Position numbers and translations under genes: made by a program. 64,000 bases of DNA from NCBI GenBank assembly GCA_031261705.1, contig JAISJD010000050.1:1-64000 (forward strand), read 5' to 3'. This document shows positions 19,001-27,147 of the stretch, piece after piece. The notes below the pieces were generated by a model. That model saw only the letters and a program-made list of their open reading frames with translations, did not search any database and had not been told where the DNA came from. Each line of letters starts with the position of its first letter. The first letter of the stretch is position 1. The DNA comes from Lactobacillales bacterium (GTDB taxonomy: Bacteria > Bacillota > Bacilli > Lactobacillales > Streptococcaceae).

Positions 19001-19220
19001 CAGACCAATGATTCGTGATGAATTGAATAATTTCTTTATCTTTCTCTGTAATATCCATTTGAAGCTGAGCCTTTAAATATAGATAAAACGATAAAATCGG
19101 TAACTCAGCGGTTTCAAGACAAAATTTATCCAGCGCATTAACTGCTTCTGACGCCTTACCAGACTTTATTAAATTTAAAATTTCAAAAAGTTCTACAACA
19201 TTGTTCGTTATTTCTCGCAT
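16056..19220 (-). CDS. Cytoplasmic GH31, probable cycloalternan-degrading enzyme (CADE-like)
   Basis: 1054 residues without a signal peptide. The catalytic half is a clear paralogue of the secreted isomaltosyltransferase: GFGERYNEINQTGN near 438, LEQWSDEATYYMWN near 580, GFKTDGGEM (nucleophile Asp719) and HWAGDERSTF (acid/base Asp782). In Listeria and Trueperella such a paralogue hydrolyses the alpha-1,3 bonds of cycloalternan, and that role is inferred here from cytoplasmic location and operon context. Residues 1-260 are a helical extension not normally part of GH31, and there is no C-terminal CBM35. The gene follows the binding-protein gene after a terminator-like hairpin; its Shine-Dalgarno is AAGGAGC. 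Confidence 0.82.
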   Translation of the reverse strand: MREITNNVVELFEILNLIKSGKASEAVNALDKFCLETAELPILSFYLYLKAQLQMDITEKDKEIIQFITNHWSDSQANLFGEEMDIYTSNLTNYYACLQEIKNNFGYQQLQQTMTQIRDYLFDHMIKGGSLVGKQSTMAVTFDELLGVLPFGVFAPEDLIVVSAQEELVSKNSEEPMNLALLGIYFTEKFELEKSKLYLDKALNAPEKNFIACELIQLLQGYMAEKIGNQPVEFIHKPLGNGNVYETLFCERLPHYPLTHQYFDINVQVLGTENVPYLHIGEEVFEGQLVDEVQNIFRFTILSNASMNQENYYFSTETFKSENYILELSELWNVEKIEFLGSTSDSNVFQIVNSVAPLFLLMAENEFFLTQVEPAIENQKINTAWIYLDVETFALNYRNQEIHLVKEKPFVISGLLGQGISSFTMNYLDSEKASYFGFGERYNEINQTGNIIDCFVYNQYRDQGTKTYMPMPYFVTNQSYGIFVETENYTKFDLQNTKSGQVSITVIFEAGKPQFNFVLFTGTIKEMVGQFITKSGQPAMLPVWALGPWMSSNNWDRDSIVRREIEKTNDLQIPATVIVLEQWSDEATYYMWNDAQYSLIDPEESYSYDQVYFPEWGRWPNPKKLVEDCHKNGLKFILWQVPIEKYLNQQRHPLKDRDEAYMLKKGYAVKNEDGSPYRIPENWYTDSLLLDFTNEEAKKWWFNKRQYLLDIGVDGFKTDGGEMVFGQNVQFSNGKTGATMRNQYPNEYIHSYYQFAKQNKGITFSRSGYTGCQQFPAHWAGDERSTFDAFQRSLKAGINAGMSGVIFWGWDLGGFNGDIPTAELFIRSAQMATFCPIMQYHAESKGEFNQDRTPWNIAERTNNKEAISIYRKFANIRMNLLPYIYWQSKRSVINYQPLMKAMVLEYSVDDFLGTYDQYMFGENLLVAPIIKEGAVRRNVRLPEGQWVDFWTKEVKEGGQEIITEAAMDSIPVFIKENSVIPLNLGKEKNLGTFIGNDLENYQNMKLLVVAKSSFETEIDDYLGNTIHVIVEKKEESCVHVTGVDFEIEVELIEV

Positions 19221-19235
19221 TCTTATAGCTCCTTA

Positions 19236-19295
19236 TAAAAAAACATTCAGGCACTCCACGTTGAAATATTCTTCTCATGGTATACCTGAATGTCA
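19236..19295 (-). terminator. Terminator-like attenuator between binding-protein and GH31 genes
   Basis: On the minus strand ACATTCAGG (19285-19293) pairs with CCTGAATGT (19243-19251) and is followed by seven T, then by the Shine-Dalgarno of the next gene. It probably lets the importer genes, especially the binding protein, be expressed above the downstream enzymes. Confidence 0.7.
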
Positions 19296-19312
19296 AACTT
19301 CTTTTTTAGTTA

Positions 19313-20557
19313 TTATTCAAATTGTTTTTGTAATTTTTCTAGTGCTTCTTTTGCAGTTTCTTTTCCAAGTAAAACATTTTGAAATTCTTGGTCTGCAGCA
19401 TCACTTAATTTTGCCCAATTATCTGTAACAGGTGGTAAAATTAAGTAATCTAATGAATTAAACACTGCTTGACGATTTTCTGGTGGTGTTTGTTTCAAGT
19501 AAGTATCTAAGATAGTCTTATCATTAGAAATTGGCAAATTCCAAGAGTTATCTACACGAATTTTAGCTGCTTCTTCCCCAATACTCATGAATTTAGAAAA
19601 TTTATAGGCGGCATCTGCTTCCTTCGTTTCTTTTGAAACAACTAAACCTTCCGCAAAGAAATGCGTTGCTTTTTGAGTATTTCCAGCTTCTACTTGAATA
19701 TCCCAATTAAACGGTGCATCTTTAAATTGACCAAACATCCAAATACCTGTATGAACCATGCCGAGTTGACCATTCATAAATAAATCCTCTGATTTTTGAC
19801 CAGACATTTCGGCAGGACTTGGAGAAACCTTGTACTTGTCTACTAAATCTACCATGTGTTGCAACGCTTCAACATTCTTTGAACTATCAATTGTCAATTT
19901 GCCTTTTTCATCATAAATTTGTCCGCCATTTTGAGCCGCAACCTTGAAAAATTCATTCATTGTAACTGGTGAGTAAGTACCGTAAATATTTTCCTTTGTA
20001 TTTGTTAATTTCTCTGCTGCTTCAATCTCATCTTCCCATTTCCAATCCTCTGCAGGATAGCTAATTCCAGCCTTATCAAACATATCTTTATTGTAAATTG
20101 TCACTACATTTGAGAAGCTTTCAGTTAACCCAAGCTGTTTCCCTTTATATTTATAGGCATCAAAAGCCTTCGTATTTACCTTTGATAAATCTAAATCTTT
20201 ATCTTTTTCAACTCTATCCGTTAAATCTAACAGTTTTCCTTTATTCGCATAAGAAACAAAATTTTCATAATTCATTTCAAAAACATCCGGTGCTTTTCCA
20301 CCAGCTAATAGCGTTTGAAGTTTCGTAAAATACGTATCAAAAGGTGCCATTTCAACATTTACTTTTATTGTTGGATTTTCTTCTTCAAATGCTTTGACCA
20401 TTTCATTCAATTGCTTTTCAAAGTCTGGAGTTGCTGAGTAACTAAAATACTTGATTTCTGTTTTTTCATTGTCATCGCTTGCTTCTTTTTTTGACCCGCA
20501 ACCAGCTAAGCCCAATAATCCTACCGCTGCTGCTCCTACTAACATCCATTTCTTCAT
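19313..20557 (-). CDS. Sugar ABC transporter substrate-binding lipoprotein
   Basis: 414 residues. Signal peptide with lipobox LAGC (Cys20), so it would be anchored to the outer face of the membrane. The mature start (IKYFSYSATPDFEKQLNEMVKAFEEENPTIKV) is typical of family 1 (MalE/MsmE-like) oligosaccharide-binding proteins. It is followed by the hairpin attenuator and preceded by both permeases with good ribosome sites, so it is part of one importer. By context the ligand is cycloalternan or a related alpha-glucan oligosaccharide; this is inference. Confidence 0.9.
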   Translation of the reverse strand: MKKWMLVGAAAVGLLGLAGCGSKKEASDDNEKTEIKYFSYSATPDFEKQLNEMVKAFEEENPTIKVNVEMAPFDTYFTKLQTLLAGGKAPDVFEMNYENFVSYANKGKLLDLTDRVEKDKDLDLSKVNTKAFDAYKYKGKQLGLTESFSNVVTIYNKDMFDKAGISYPAEDWKWEDEIEAAEKLTNTKENIYGTYSPVTMNEFFKVAAQNGGQIYDEKGKLTIDSSKNVEALQHMVDLVDKYKVSPSPAEMSGQKSEDLFMNGQLGMVHTGIWMFGQFKDAPFNWDIQVEAGNTQKATHFFAEGLVVSKETKEADAAYKFSKFMSIGEEAAKIRVDNSWNLPISNDKTILDTYLKQTPPENRQAVFNSLDYLILPPVTDNWAKLSDAADQEFQNVLLGKETAKEALEKLQKQFE

Positions 20558-20579
20558 AATAAATCCCCTCCAAAGTTTT

Positions 20580-21398
20580 TTATTCTTTCATTCCGCTCAT
20601 CGTCATTCCTTGAATGAAATATTTTTGAGCGAAAAGATAAACCGCAAGTATTGGAATTACACTGATGACTACCGCAGCCATAAATAAATTCCAGTTTGTT
20701 GTCCGTTGACCTTGTAGCATAGCAAGTCCGAGTGGCAAGGTCGCCATTTCACGACTACTTGATATAATCAAAGGCCATAAATAATTATTCCACGATTGCA
20801 TAAAAGTAAAGATAGATAAAGTCGCAAGTGTTGGCTTCATAAGCGGAAGCATCACCTTAAAACAAACGGTAAAGTGGTTTGCACCGTCCATAAATGCAGC
20901 TTCCTCTAATTCTTTTGGAATGGAAAGAAAGGCTTGCCTCATCAAAAATACACCGAACACTGCAAAAATATTTGGTAGTATCAAGCCTTGGTAAGAATCT
21001 AACCAGCCAAGATTTTTTAATAAAATAAACTGTGGAATCATGATAACCTGTGTTGGAATCATCTGTGTTGCCAAGTACAATAAGAAGATTTGATCTCTTC
21101 CTTTGAAATGTAGCCTAGAAAACGCATAGGCGGACATAGTTGCCACTAGAATAGTTCCAAGAGTCGTGAGCACTGCTACAATCACCGAGTTCAATAAGAA
21201 TCGTAGCATTGGAAATTTATCGACTACCTCCCGATAATTATCAAATGTCACTGGGTCAGGAATAAATTTTGGTGGAAAAACCATTGTTGCTCCGCCATCC
21301 TTCAATGAGGTAGAAACCATCCAGATGAATGGAAGAATCATGATGAAACTTCCAGCAATCAATATAGCGTATCTTCCAACTTTTTTTACTATTTTCAT
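20580..21398 (-). CDS. Sugar ABC transporter permease (MalG/MsmG type)
   Basis: 272 residues with six predicted membrane helices. The EAA loop that docks the ATPase is visible as EELEEAAFMDGANHFTVCFKVMLPLMKP (about 165-192). It ends in QKYFIQGMTMSGMKE, the usual tail of the second permease of carbohydrate importers (CUT1 group). Two bases from the other permease gene. Confidence 0.92.
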   Translation of the reverse strand: MKIVKKVGRYAILIAGSFIMILPFIWMVSTSLKDGGATMVFPPKFIPDPVTFDNYREVVDKFPMLRFLLNSVIVAVLTTLGTILVATMSAYAFSRLHFKGRDQIFLLYLATQMIPTQVIMIPQFILLKNLGWLDSYQGLILPNIFAVFGVFLMRQAFLSIPKELEEAAFMDGANHFTVCFKVMLPLMKPTLATLSIFTFMQSWNNYLWPLIISSSREMATLPLGLAMLQGQRTTNWNLFMAAVVISVIPILAVYLFAQKYFIQGMTMSGMKE

Positions 21399-21399
21399 A

Positions 21400-22269
21400 T
21401 TAGTTATTTCTCCCTTCTCCCCACATTTGTACTAGTGAGACAATGAAGATGATTAGGAATAGAATCCAACTCATTGCTGAAGCTTTACCCATTTCAAAAT
21501 AATTAAAGGCTGAATTGTAAATATTTTGTACCATAACCGTTGTAGAATTTCCGGGTCCGCCACCTGTCATAATATTTACCTGGTCAAATACTTGGAACGA
21601 GTTAATCAGGCTAATCATTGACACGAAAAATGTCGTCGGTTTTAACATTGGAAGTGTGATACTCCAAAATTGATGCCAACCATTTGCCCCATCAATTGAG
21701 GAAGCTTCATATAACGACGGTGAAATTCCTTGTAAGCCTCCCAGATAAAGCACCATGATAAAACCAATATCCTTCCAAACAGAAGTAATAATCACGGCAA
21801 TCATAGCCGTTTTAGGATCTGTCAACCAACTAGGTCCATGAATCCCAATCAAAGAAAGGAAATAATTAATAAGTCCATATTGTGGGTTGAACAACCATTT
21901 CCAAACGAGAGAAACTGCTACCCAGCTTGTTACTACTGGCAAGAAATAAATCCCTCGAAATAATGTTTTTCCAACAAGCTTAGAATTTAAAAGTAAGGCA
22001 ATCATTAACCCAATAATCATGACGCAAGGCAGATAGCCAACAATAAATAGCACTGTATTTTTCAACCCAGCCCAGAATGTCGCATCTTTAAAAAGGTCTG
22101 TATAATTTTTTATTCCTATAAAATTCATTGGGTTTAATAAATCCCAATCCGTAAAACTTATGACTAAGGAAGAGATAATAGGAAACGCAATAAAAGTTAA
22201 AAATCCGAGTAAACTTGGTCCTAAAAATATCAGTACCCAAAGTCGATTATTTTTCTTTGAACCAACCAT
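21400..22269 (-). CDS. Sugar ABC transporter permease (MalF/MsmF type)
   Basis: 289 residues with six membrane helices and the EAA loop SLYEASSIDGANGWHQFWSITLPMLKP near 195-220. Partner of the downstream permease. The ATG at 22269 is chosen because AAGGAGGG sits just before it; a longer reading upstream overlaps the ATPase gene and lacks a ribosome site. It starts two bases after the ATPase stop. Confidence 0.92.
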   Translation of the reverse strand: MVGSKKNNRLWVLIFLGPSLLGFLTFIAFPIISSLVISFTDWDLLNPMNFIGIKNYTDLFKDATFWAGLKNTVLFIVGYLPCVMIIGLMIALLLNSKLVGKTLFRGIYFLPVVTSWVAVSLVWKWLFNPQYGLINYFLSLIGIHGPSWLTDPKTAMIAVIITSVWKDIGFIMVLYLGGLQGISPSLYEASSIDGANGWHQFWSITLPMLKPTTFFVSMISLINSFQVFDQVNIMTGGGPGNSTTVMVQNIYNSAFNYFEMGKASAMSWILFLIIFIVSLVQMWGEGRNN

Positions 22270-22270
22270 G

Positions 22271-23392
22271 TTATCCCTCCTTAGTAGAAAGCAAAATGTT
22301 TTCTTCTGTTTCCTTATCAAAGAAACTTACCTTATTCATATCAAAAGCAAATTGAATACTTTCTCCCGGTTTTTTGAAATCTCTGGCATCAACTTTTGAA
22401 ACAAATTCAGTTTCTCCAAGTGTGGCGTAGATAATCGTTTCTGCCCCGAGTAATTCAGAAACCATTACCTTTGAGTGAACAACGGAATCATTAAAGGTTT
22501 CAATCGCAATTTGTTCTGACTTAATATCTTCGGGTCGAATCCCTAATGTGACTTCTTTTCCGTCATAACCCAAAGCTAGTAATCGTTTCATGTACCCTTC
22601 TGGAATTTTCAACTTCACCCCTTCTTCATTTTCAGCATAACCATTCTTGATTGTTACTTTGAAAAAATTCATCGCCGGACTACCAATGAAACCAGCCACA
22701 AATAAATTTTTAGGGTTATTATAAAGCTCTTGCGGAGTACCAATCTGTTGAATTTTTCCACTATTCATAATAACAATGCGGTCTGCTAGGGTCATTGCTT
22801 CCGTTTGGTCATGAGTAACATAAATTGTTGTTGAACCAATCCGTCTATGGAGCTTAGCGATTTCAGCACGCATAGATACCCGAAGCTTAGCATCCAGATT
22901 AGATAGAGGTTCATCCATTAAAAAGACTTTGGCATCACGTACCATGGCTCGTCCCATTGCCACACGTTGCCGTTGCCCACCTGATAATTCACCTGGTTTT
23001 CGTTTTAAATATTCTTCTAAGCCAAGAACCTTAGAAGCTTCCTCCACTCTTCGTTTAATTTCATCTTTTGGATATTTTCTTAATTTCAATCCAAACGCAA
23101 TATTTTCAAAAACAGTCATATGCGGATAAAGTGCATAATTTTGAAAAACCATGGCAATTTCTCTATTTTTAGGAGCTACATCATTCATTATCTTCCCATC
23201 AATACTAAATTCTCCACCTGAAATTTCTTCTAGCCCTGCAATCATTCGAAGTGTCGTTGATTTTCCACAGCCTGAGGGGCCCACAAACACGATAAACTCT
23301 TTCTCCTGCACTTCTAAATTAAAATCTTTCACCGAATATTCAGGGTTGTTTGGATATTTTTTATCTACATGTGATAATTTCATTTCAACCAT
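22271..23392 (-). CDS. Sugar ABC transporter ATP-binding protein (MsmK/UgpC type)
   Basis: 373 residues. Walker A GPSGCGKST, Q-loop FQNYALYPHMTV, signature LSGGQRQRVAMGRAMVR, Walker B VFLMDEPLSNLDAKL and switch His in YVTHDQTEAM, followed by the C-terminal TOBE/MalK regulatory domain. Many lactic acid bacteria share one MsmK among several importers; here the ATPase sits inside the operon, so it is probably dedicated. The start at 23392 follows AAGGAGG and overlaps the end of the GH31 gene by eight bases. Confidence 0.92.
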   Translation of the reverse strand: MVEMKLSHVDKKYPNNPEYSVKDFNLEVQEKEFIVFVGPSGCGKSTTLRMIAGLEEISGGEFSIDGKIMNDVAPKNREIAMVFQNYALYPHMTVFENIAFGLKLRKYPKDEIKRRVEEASKVLGLEEYLKRKPGELSGGQRQRVAMGRAMVRDAKVFLMDEPLSNLDAKLRVSMRAEIAKLHRRIGSTTIYVTHDQTEAMTLADRIVIMNSGKIQQIGTPQELYNNPKNLFVAGFIGSPAMNFFKVTIKNGYAENEEGVKLKIPEGYMKRLLALGYDGKEVTLGIRPEDIKSEQIAIETFNDSVVHSKVMVSELLGAETIIYATLGETEFVSKVDARDFKKPGESIQFAFDMNKVSFFDKETEENILLSTKEG

Positions 23393-25649
23393 GATTTTCC
23401 TCCTTAAAATTTTCAACATACGCTAATTCAAGTAGCATTTCTAGTAAGTCTCCAGAAACAAGGCTGAGTAACTCATTCAAGCGTTTGCCATAATTTTTTT
23501 CCTGTTTGAACACTTCGATTATTTTTTCTTTAAGCTGATAGTCTATTTCTGCTTGATTCAAGCGCTTAAAAAGCTCAGCTGAAATATCAACTTTCTTATC
23601 TAACGTTATATTTTTTAATGAAAATTCATTGAAACTATTTTCTGATTTCATTTCAACTGTTGAACCTGAACCAATGAGTTCAAATATATGAGTTCTTTTG
23701 CTCGGAATAATATGATATGGATCAAAAATTTCTAATTTTAGCTGTTTCTTTTCCCAATCCAAGCAAACTACTGTCTCCGCCCGATGTCCGTTGCTATCCT
23801 CAATTAATTTAAATTGATTAGATTTTCCTAAAAAGATTTTCCAGTTCAAATGAAGAGGTAGCTGCGTTGCTTTCGTTACTGTGGGAGTTGCATCTAGCGG
23901 AAGAATTGCTCCAGATTTTGCAAAAACTGGCATTTCATCCTTTCTTCGATAAATTTTCATCTTCGTGTTTCCTTCATAGGTCATTCCAGAAAATAAATCA
24001 TACCAACTCCCAGTTGGAAACCAAACTTCCACACAACCTAATTTTGTTTGATGATTAGTATGCTGTGTAATGGGTGAAACGATTAATTCACTTCCAAATT
24101 GATATTCATTTTTCGCTTCATATGCTTTTTCATTCTCACTATCAAGATAGTACATGGGCAAAATTAGTGGAATCCCGTCATCATGATTTCTAACATTCAT
24201 CGTATAGAGATAAGGAATCATCGCATGACGAAACTGCATGATTTGACTCATCGCTTTCTCTGTTTCTAAGGAAAATGCCCAGGGTTCCTTGCTATTAAAT
24301 GAACTTGCGCTACTATGCAATCGATTAATTGGACTAAAAACACCAAATTGTAGCCACCTTAATGACAATTCTTCATCTGAATACCCTTTCATATGTCCGC
24401 CGATATCATGACTCCACCAGCTATAACCAATATTAGAAGCTGTTGCAGTGAAATATGGTTGAAAATCAAGCGATTCCCAAGTAACAATAGTATCTCCAGA
24501 AAAACCAATCGGATACCTATGACTTCCAGCACCGGCATATCTCGATAAAATCAATCCTGCTTCATTTCGCTCTTGATTATCTAGGTAATGATAAAAATTC
24601 AATGCCCATAATGGATCAACACCCGTTGAATTACTTTGATTTCCTTGCTGCCAATCAATCCACCAAAAATCCACTCCCTCATCTTCAAGAGGATGATGAA
24701 CCTCATCAAAATACGCTTCTCTAAAATCTTTGTTATTAAAATCAAACAAAGCTGGCTCTTCGAGTGAAACGTTTAACTTTAAACGTGAAGAAATTCGTTC
24801 ATAAGCATCTTCAAAAGCTCTGATTCCATCTGCCGGATGTACATTAAGGGTTGTTTTTAGTCCTAAATCATGTAATTTTTTCAAAAATCTTTCTGGCTTT
24901 GGAAAGAACTCCCTATTCCATGAATAACCCGTCCAGCCACTTCCAAACCGTTCTGGAATCTCTCTTTTATGCCAGTCCATATCAATCACACTAACCGATA
25001 ACGGCACTTTTTTTTTCTTAAACTTATTCATTAACTCAAGATAAGTTTCCTCTGTATAAGGCCAAAATCTACTCCACCAGTTTCCCAAAGCATATCTAGG
25101 AATTATCGGAACCGCACCAGTGAGTTTATAATAATCTTTTAAAGCTCGTCTATACTCATGACGATAGCCAAAGAAATATAAATCTTTTCCTGTTGATTGG
25201 TTCTCTGCAAATTCACCATTTTCTAATTGAAGATAGGAGCCTGAATCATCTAATATCGAAAAGCCCCCTCGAGAAATAATTCCATCCTCAAGCTCGGTCT
25301 TTCCGTCAATCCCGTCAAGTGTTTGGGTCGTTCCTTTTAAAGTCTCTATCTCATCTCCATAGGTCCAACGGTTGTTATAATCTGAAAGATTAGCTTTCAT
25401 TTCTACAAATAAGCTACTAGGTGAGAATTCTCCATATTTATAGTACAAATGTAGCTGACTCGTAATAATCTGAATGCCCATTTCATCTTCCAGTAAGTCA
25501 AAATTTGTTGAAGAAAATTGGCGATTTTGAATTATTTGCGTTTTCTCATCAATAAAATTTCCATTTTTTTCATATTCCATTCGGATCAAACTATCGGTCA
25601 ATACAGTGAAACGATAATCCTTTCCTTTTATAACTTGTGTCTTTTCCAT
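23385..25649 (-). CDS. Cytoplasmic GH31 alpha-glucosidase
   Basis: 754 residues, no signal peptide. Nucleophile in WWIDWQQG (Asp332) and acid/base in IGFSGDTIVTW (Asp386), followed by SWWSHDIGGHMKGY, all GH31 hallmarks. It resembles the intracellular alpha-glucosidases of Listeria and lactobacilli found next to alpha-glucan importers. In this island it probably hydrolyses the linear products, such as isomaltose or nigerose-linked units, left when the ring is opened; the linkage preference cannot be read from sequence. An ATG at 25649 four bases after the LacI stop is chosen. The ORF opens six codons earlier at a GTG. Confidence 0.87.
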   Translation of the reverse strand: MEKTQVIKGKDYRFTVLTDSLIRMEYEKNGNFIDEKTQIIQNRQFSSTNFDLLEDEMGIQIITSQLHLYYKYGEFSPSSLFVEMKANLSDYNNRWTYGDEIETLKGTTQTLDGIDGKTELEDGIISRGGFSILDDSGSYLQLENGEFAENQSTGKDLYFFGYRHEYRRALKDYYKLTGAVPIIPRYALGNWWSRFWPYTEETYLELMNKFKKKKVPLSVSVIDMDWHKREIPERFGSGWTGYSWNREFFPKPERFLKKLHDLGLKTTLNVHPADGIRAFEDAYERISSRLKLNVSLEEPALFDFNNKDFREAYFDEVHHPLEDEGVDFWWIDWQQGNQSNSTGVDPLWALNFYHYLDNQERNEAGLILSRYAGAGSHRYPIGFSGDTIVTWESLDFQPYFTATASNIGYSWWSHDIGGHMKGYSDEELSLRWLQFGVFSPINRLHSSASSFNSKEPWAFSLETEKAMSQIMQFRHAMIPYLYTMNVRNHDDGIPLILPMYYLDSENEKAYEAKNEYQFGSELIVSPITQHTNHQTKLGCVEVWFPTGSWYDLFSGMTYEGNTKMKIYRRKDEMPVFAKSGAILPLDATPTVTKATQLPLHLNWKIFLGKSNQFKLIEDSNGHRAETVVCLDWEKKQLKLEIFDPYHIIPSKRTHIFELIGSGSTVEMKSENSFNEFSLKNITLDKKVDISAELFKRLNQAEIDYQLKEKIIEVFKQEKNYGKRLNELLSLVSGDLLEMLLELAYVENFKEENHG

Positions 25650-25653
25650 AGTC

Positions 25654-26670
25654 TCACTCTCCCACACTTCTCACCGAATTTCTTTCAATTATTGTTCCTT
25701 GAATAAAGAATTTTTCTTTGAATTTCTTTGGGTCTTTGCATTGAATGGCACTCATTAATACCTCAATGGATTTTTCCCCTTTTTCTTTTTGATTTAACTC
25801 AACTGTTGTCAATTGTGGGTCTAAAAAGGAAGCAAAGAAAGAATTATCAAAGCTTATAATTGATTTTCCTTGAATCCCATTTTTCTTCCAAGCAGTCATA
25901 AGATTTCCAGCGAGTAAATCTGAATTAGCAAGAACTGCGGTGTATTCATCAAAGCGAGACACCATGTTTTCTAACTCATTCTCATCAAAAAACAGTGTTT
26001 GAGGAACTGATAGCTGACTTTCCTCCAAAGCTTTTTTATATCCAGTAAAACGCTCATGGATTACACCAATCGTATCTTTTCCCAAGCTAGGTGAAAAAAC
26101 TGCAATTTTTTTATGTCCTTTTCCAATAACATAGCTTGTTGCAAGATAGCTTAGCTCTGCATCATTGTTATAAACATAGTATCTTGGGTATTTCATTCCT
26201 TTTTGTTCTCTTGAAGAGTATGTATCGACAAAAACTATAGGCGCCTTAATGAGTTCACATAATTCATCATGAATCGACTGAATAGCACCAATAACGATAC
26301 ACCCATCAAAAGTCCAGTTTTGTTGAATGCTCTGAATATCTGAAATATCCGAAAATCCATGAACCAAAATAAACTTCTTATTTCTTTTGCTAGCTTTTTC
26401 AATTCCTGTTAGGATATCTGAAAGAAATGGATCACTAAAATCCACCTCATCTTTCGGAGAAAAATACAGGATACCAACCATTCCTGAGTGCATATTGACT
26501 AATGAACGTGCATTCAGATTAGGAGAATAATTATATTTTTCTACCACTGCATGAATTTTATCAATCGTTTGCTGTGTCGCCTTGTTAGGCTTGTCATTCA
26601 GCACATTAGAAACAGTAGCAATACTCACGCCTGCCTCTCGTGCAATTTCCTTTATCGTTATATTTTTCAT
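25654..26670 (-). CDS. LacI-family transcriptional regulator
   Basis: 338 residues. Helix-turn-helix and hinge: ITIKEIAREAGVSIATVSNVLND, then YNYSPNLNARSLV, followed by a periplasmic-binding-protein-like ligand domain. First gene of the sugar island, so its own expression is tied to the genes it probably controls. Two near-identical palindromes, GTAAARCGTTT, flank its promoter. In Listeria and Arthrobacter cycloalternan loci the regulators I recall are ROK or other types, so LacI control would be a difference. The inducer is not known from the sequence. Confidence 0.9.
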   Translation of the reverse strand: MKNITIKEIAREAGVSIATVSNVLNDKPNKATQQTIDKIHAVVEKYNYSPNLNARSLVNMHSGMVGILYFSPKDEVDFSDPFLSDILTGIEKASKRNKKFILVHGFSDISDIQSIQQNWTFDGCIVIGAIQSIHDELCELIKAPIVFVDTYSSREQKGMKYPRYYVYNNDAELSYLATSYVIGKGHKKIAVFSPSLGKDTIGVIHERFTGYKKALEESQLSVPQTLFFDENELENMVSRFDEYTAVLANSDLLAGNLMTAWKKNGIQGKSIISFDNSFFASFLDPQLTTVELNQKEKGEKSIEVLMSAIQCKDPKKFKEKFFIQGTIIERNSVRSVGE

Positions 26671-26685
26671 CTTTTCATCTCCCGA

Positions 26686-26741
26686 GTAAAACGTTTAACC
26701 ACTTGTATAATACTCCCTCTCTTCTACTTTGTAAAGCGTTT
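26686..26741 (-). promoter_or_regulatory. Promoter and two operator-like palindromes of the sugar island
   Basis: TTTACA (26730-26735) and TATTAT (26707-26712) are spaced 17 bases. GTAAAGCGTTT (26731-26741) covers the -35, and GTAAAACGTTTAAC (26686-26699) covers the start of the transcript. Both share GTAAARCGTTT in the same direction with centres 45 bases apart, as expected for LacI-type repression. A CcpA (cre) role is less likely because the fit to the cre consensus is poor. Confidence 0.7.
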
Positions 26742-26880
26742 CCATAATAAAATATGATTTATTATTGAAATTTAATAAACTATTCATTTGAAAAGTCAAT
26801 TCATGGATAACGAATCATGATTTTACTTAATGTCAAAAATAGCTTATATATTAAAGTATAAAAAATGAAGAGTGTGGAAT

Positions 26881-27147
26881 ATGAACAGTAAAAAGCATAT
26901 TTCTACCTTTGAAACAACCCTAGCAATAATTCCCTATTATTACTTGCCTAGGATAAAGATGGTAACACTACCTACAAATTGGAATCTATTTTTTGATTTA
27001 AGAAATATTTCAGTAATCATGATTACTTTTCAAAATGAATATTCTAACAAATGGAAGAACGTAAATTTAAGTCAAATGGTCGTAAGTTCGTACAGTCTAT
27101 TTTTACTAACGACACTCTTTTATTTTATAGCTCTTGAATTTATATAA
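26881..27147 (+). CDS. Possible small membrane protein, uncertain
   Basis: An 88-residue reading frame with one hydrophobic C-terminal segment. The ribosome site is poor, there is no neighbour in the same direction, and nothing in it is recognisable. It may not be a gene; it is listed because the region otherwise has no explanation. Confidence 0.2.
   Translation: MNSKKHISTFETTLAIIPYYYLPRIKMVTLPTNWNLFFDLRNISVIMITFQNEYSNKWKNVNLSQMVVSSYSLFLLTTLFYFIALEFI

Noticed and set aside
8213-25649. Calling the GH31 genes alpha-xylosidases
   Set aside because: The secreted ones match the glucosyl- and isomaltosyl-transferase patterns, and no xyloglucan genes are nearby.
26731-26741. A CcpA cre site at the lacI promoter
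   Set aside because: The right half does not fit the cre consensus, and the second copy of the same motif points to the local LacI protein instead.
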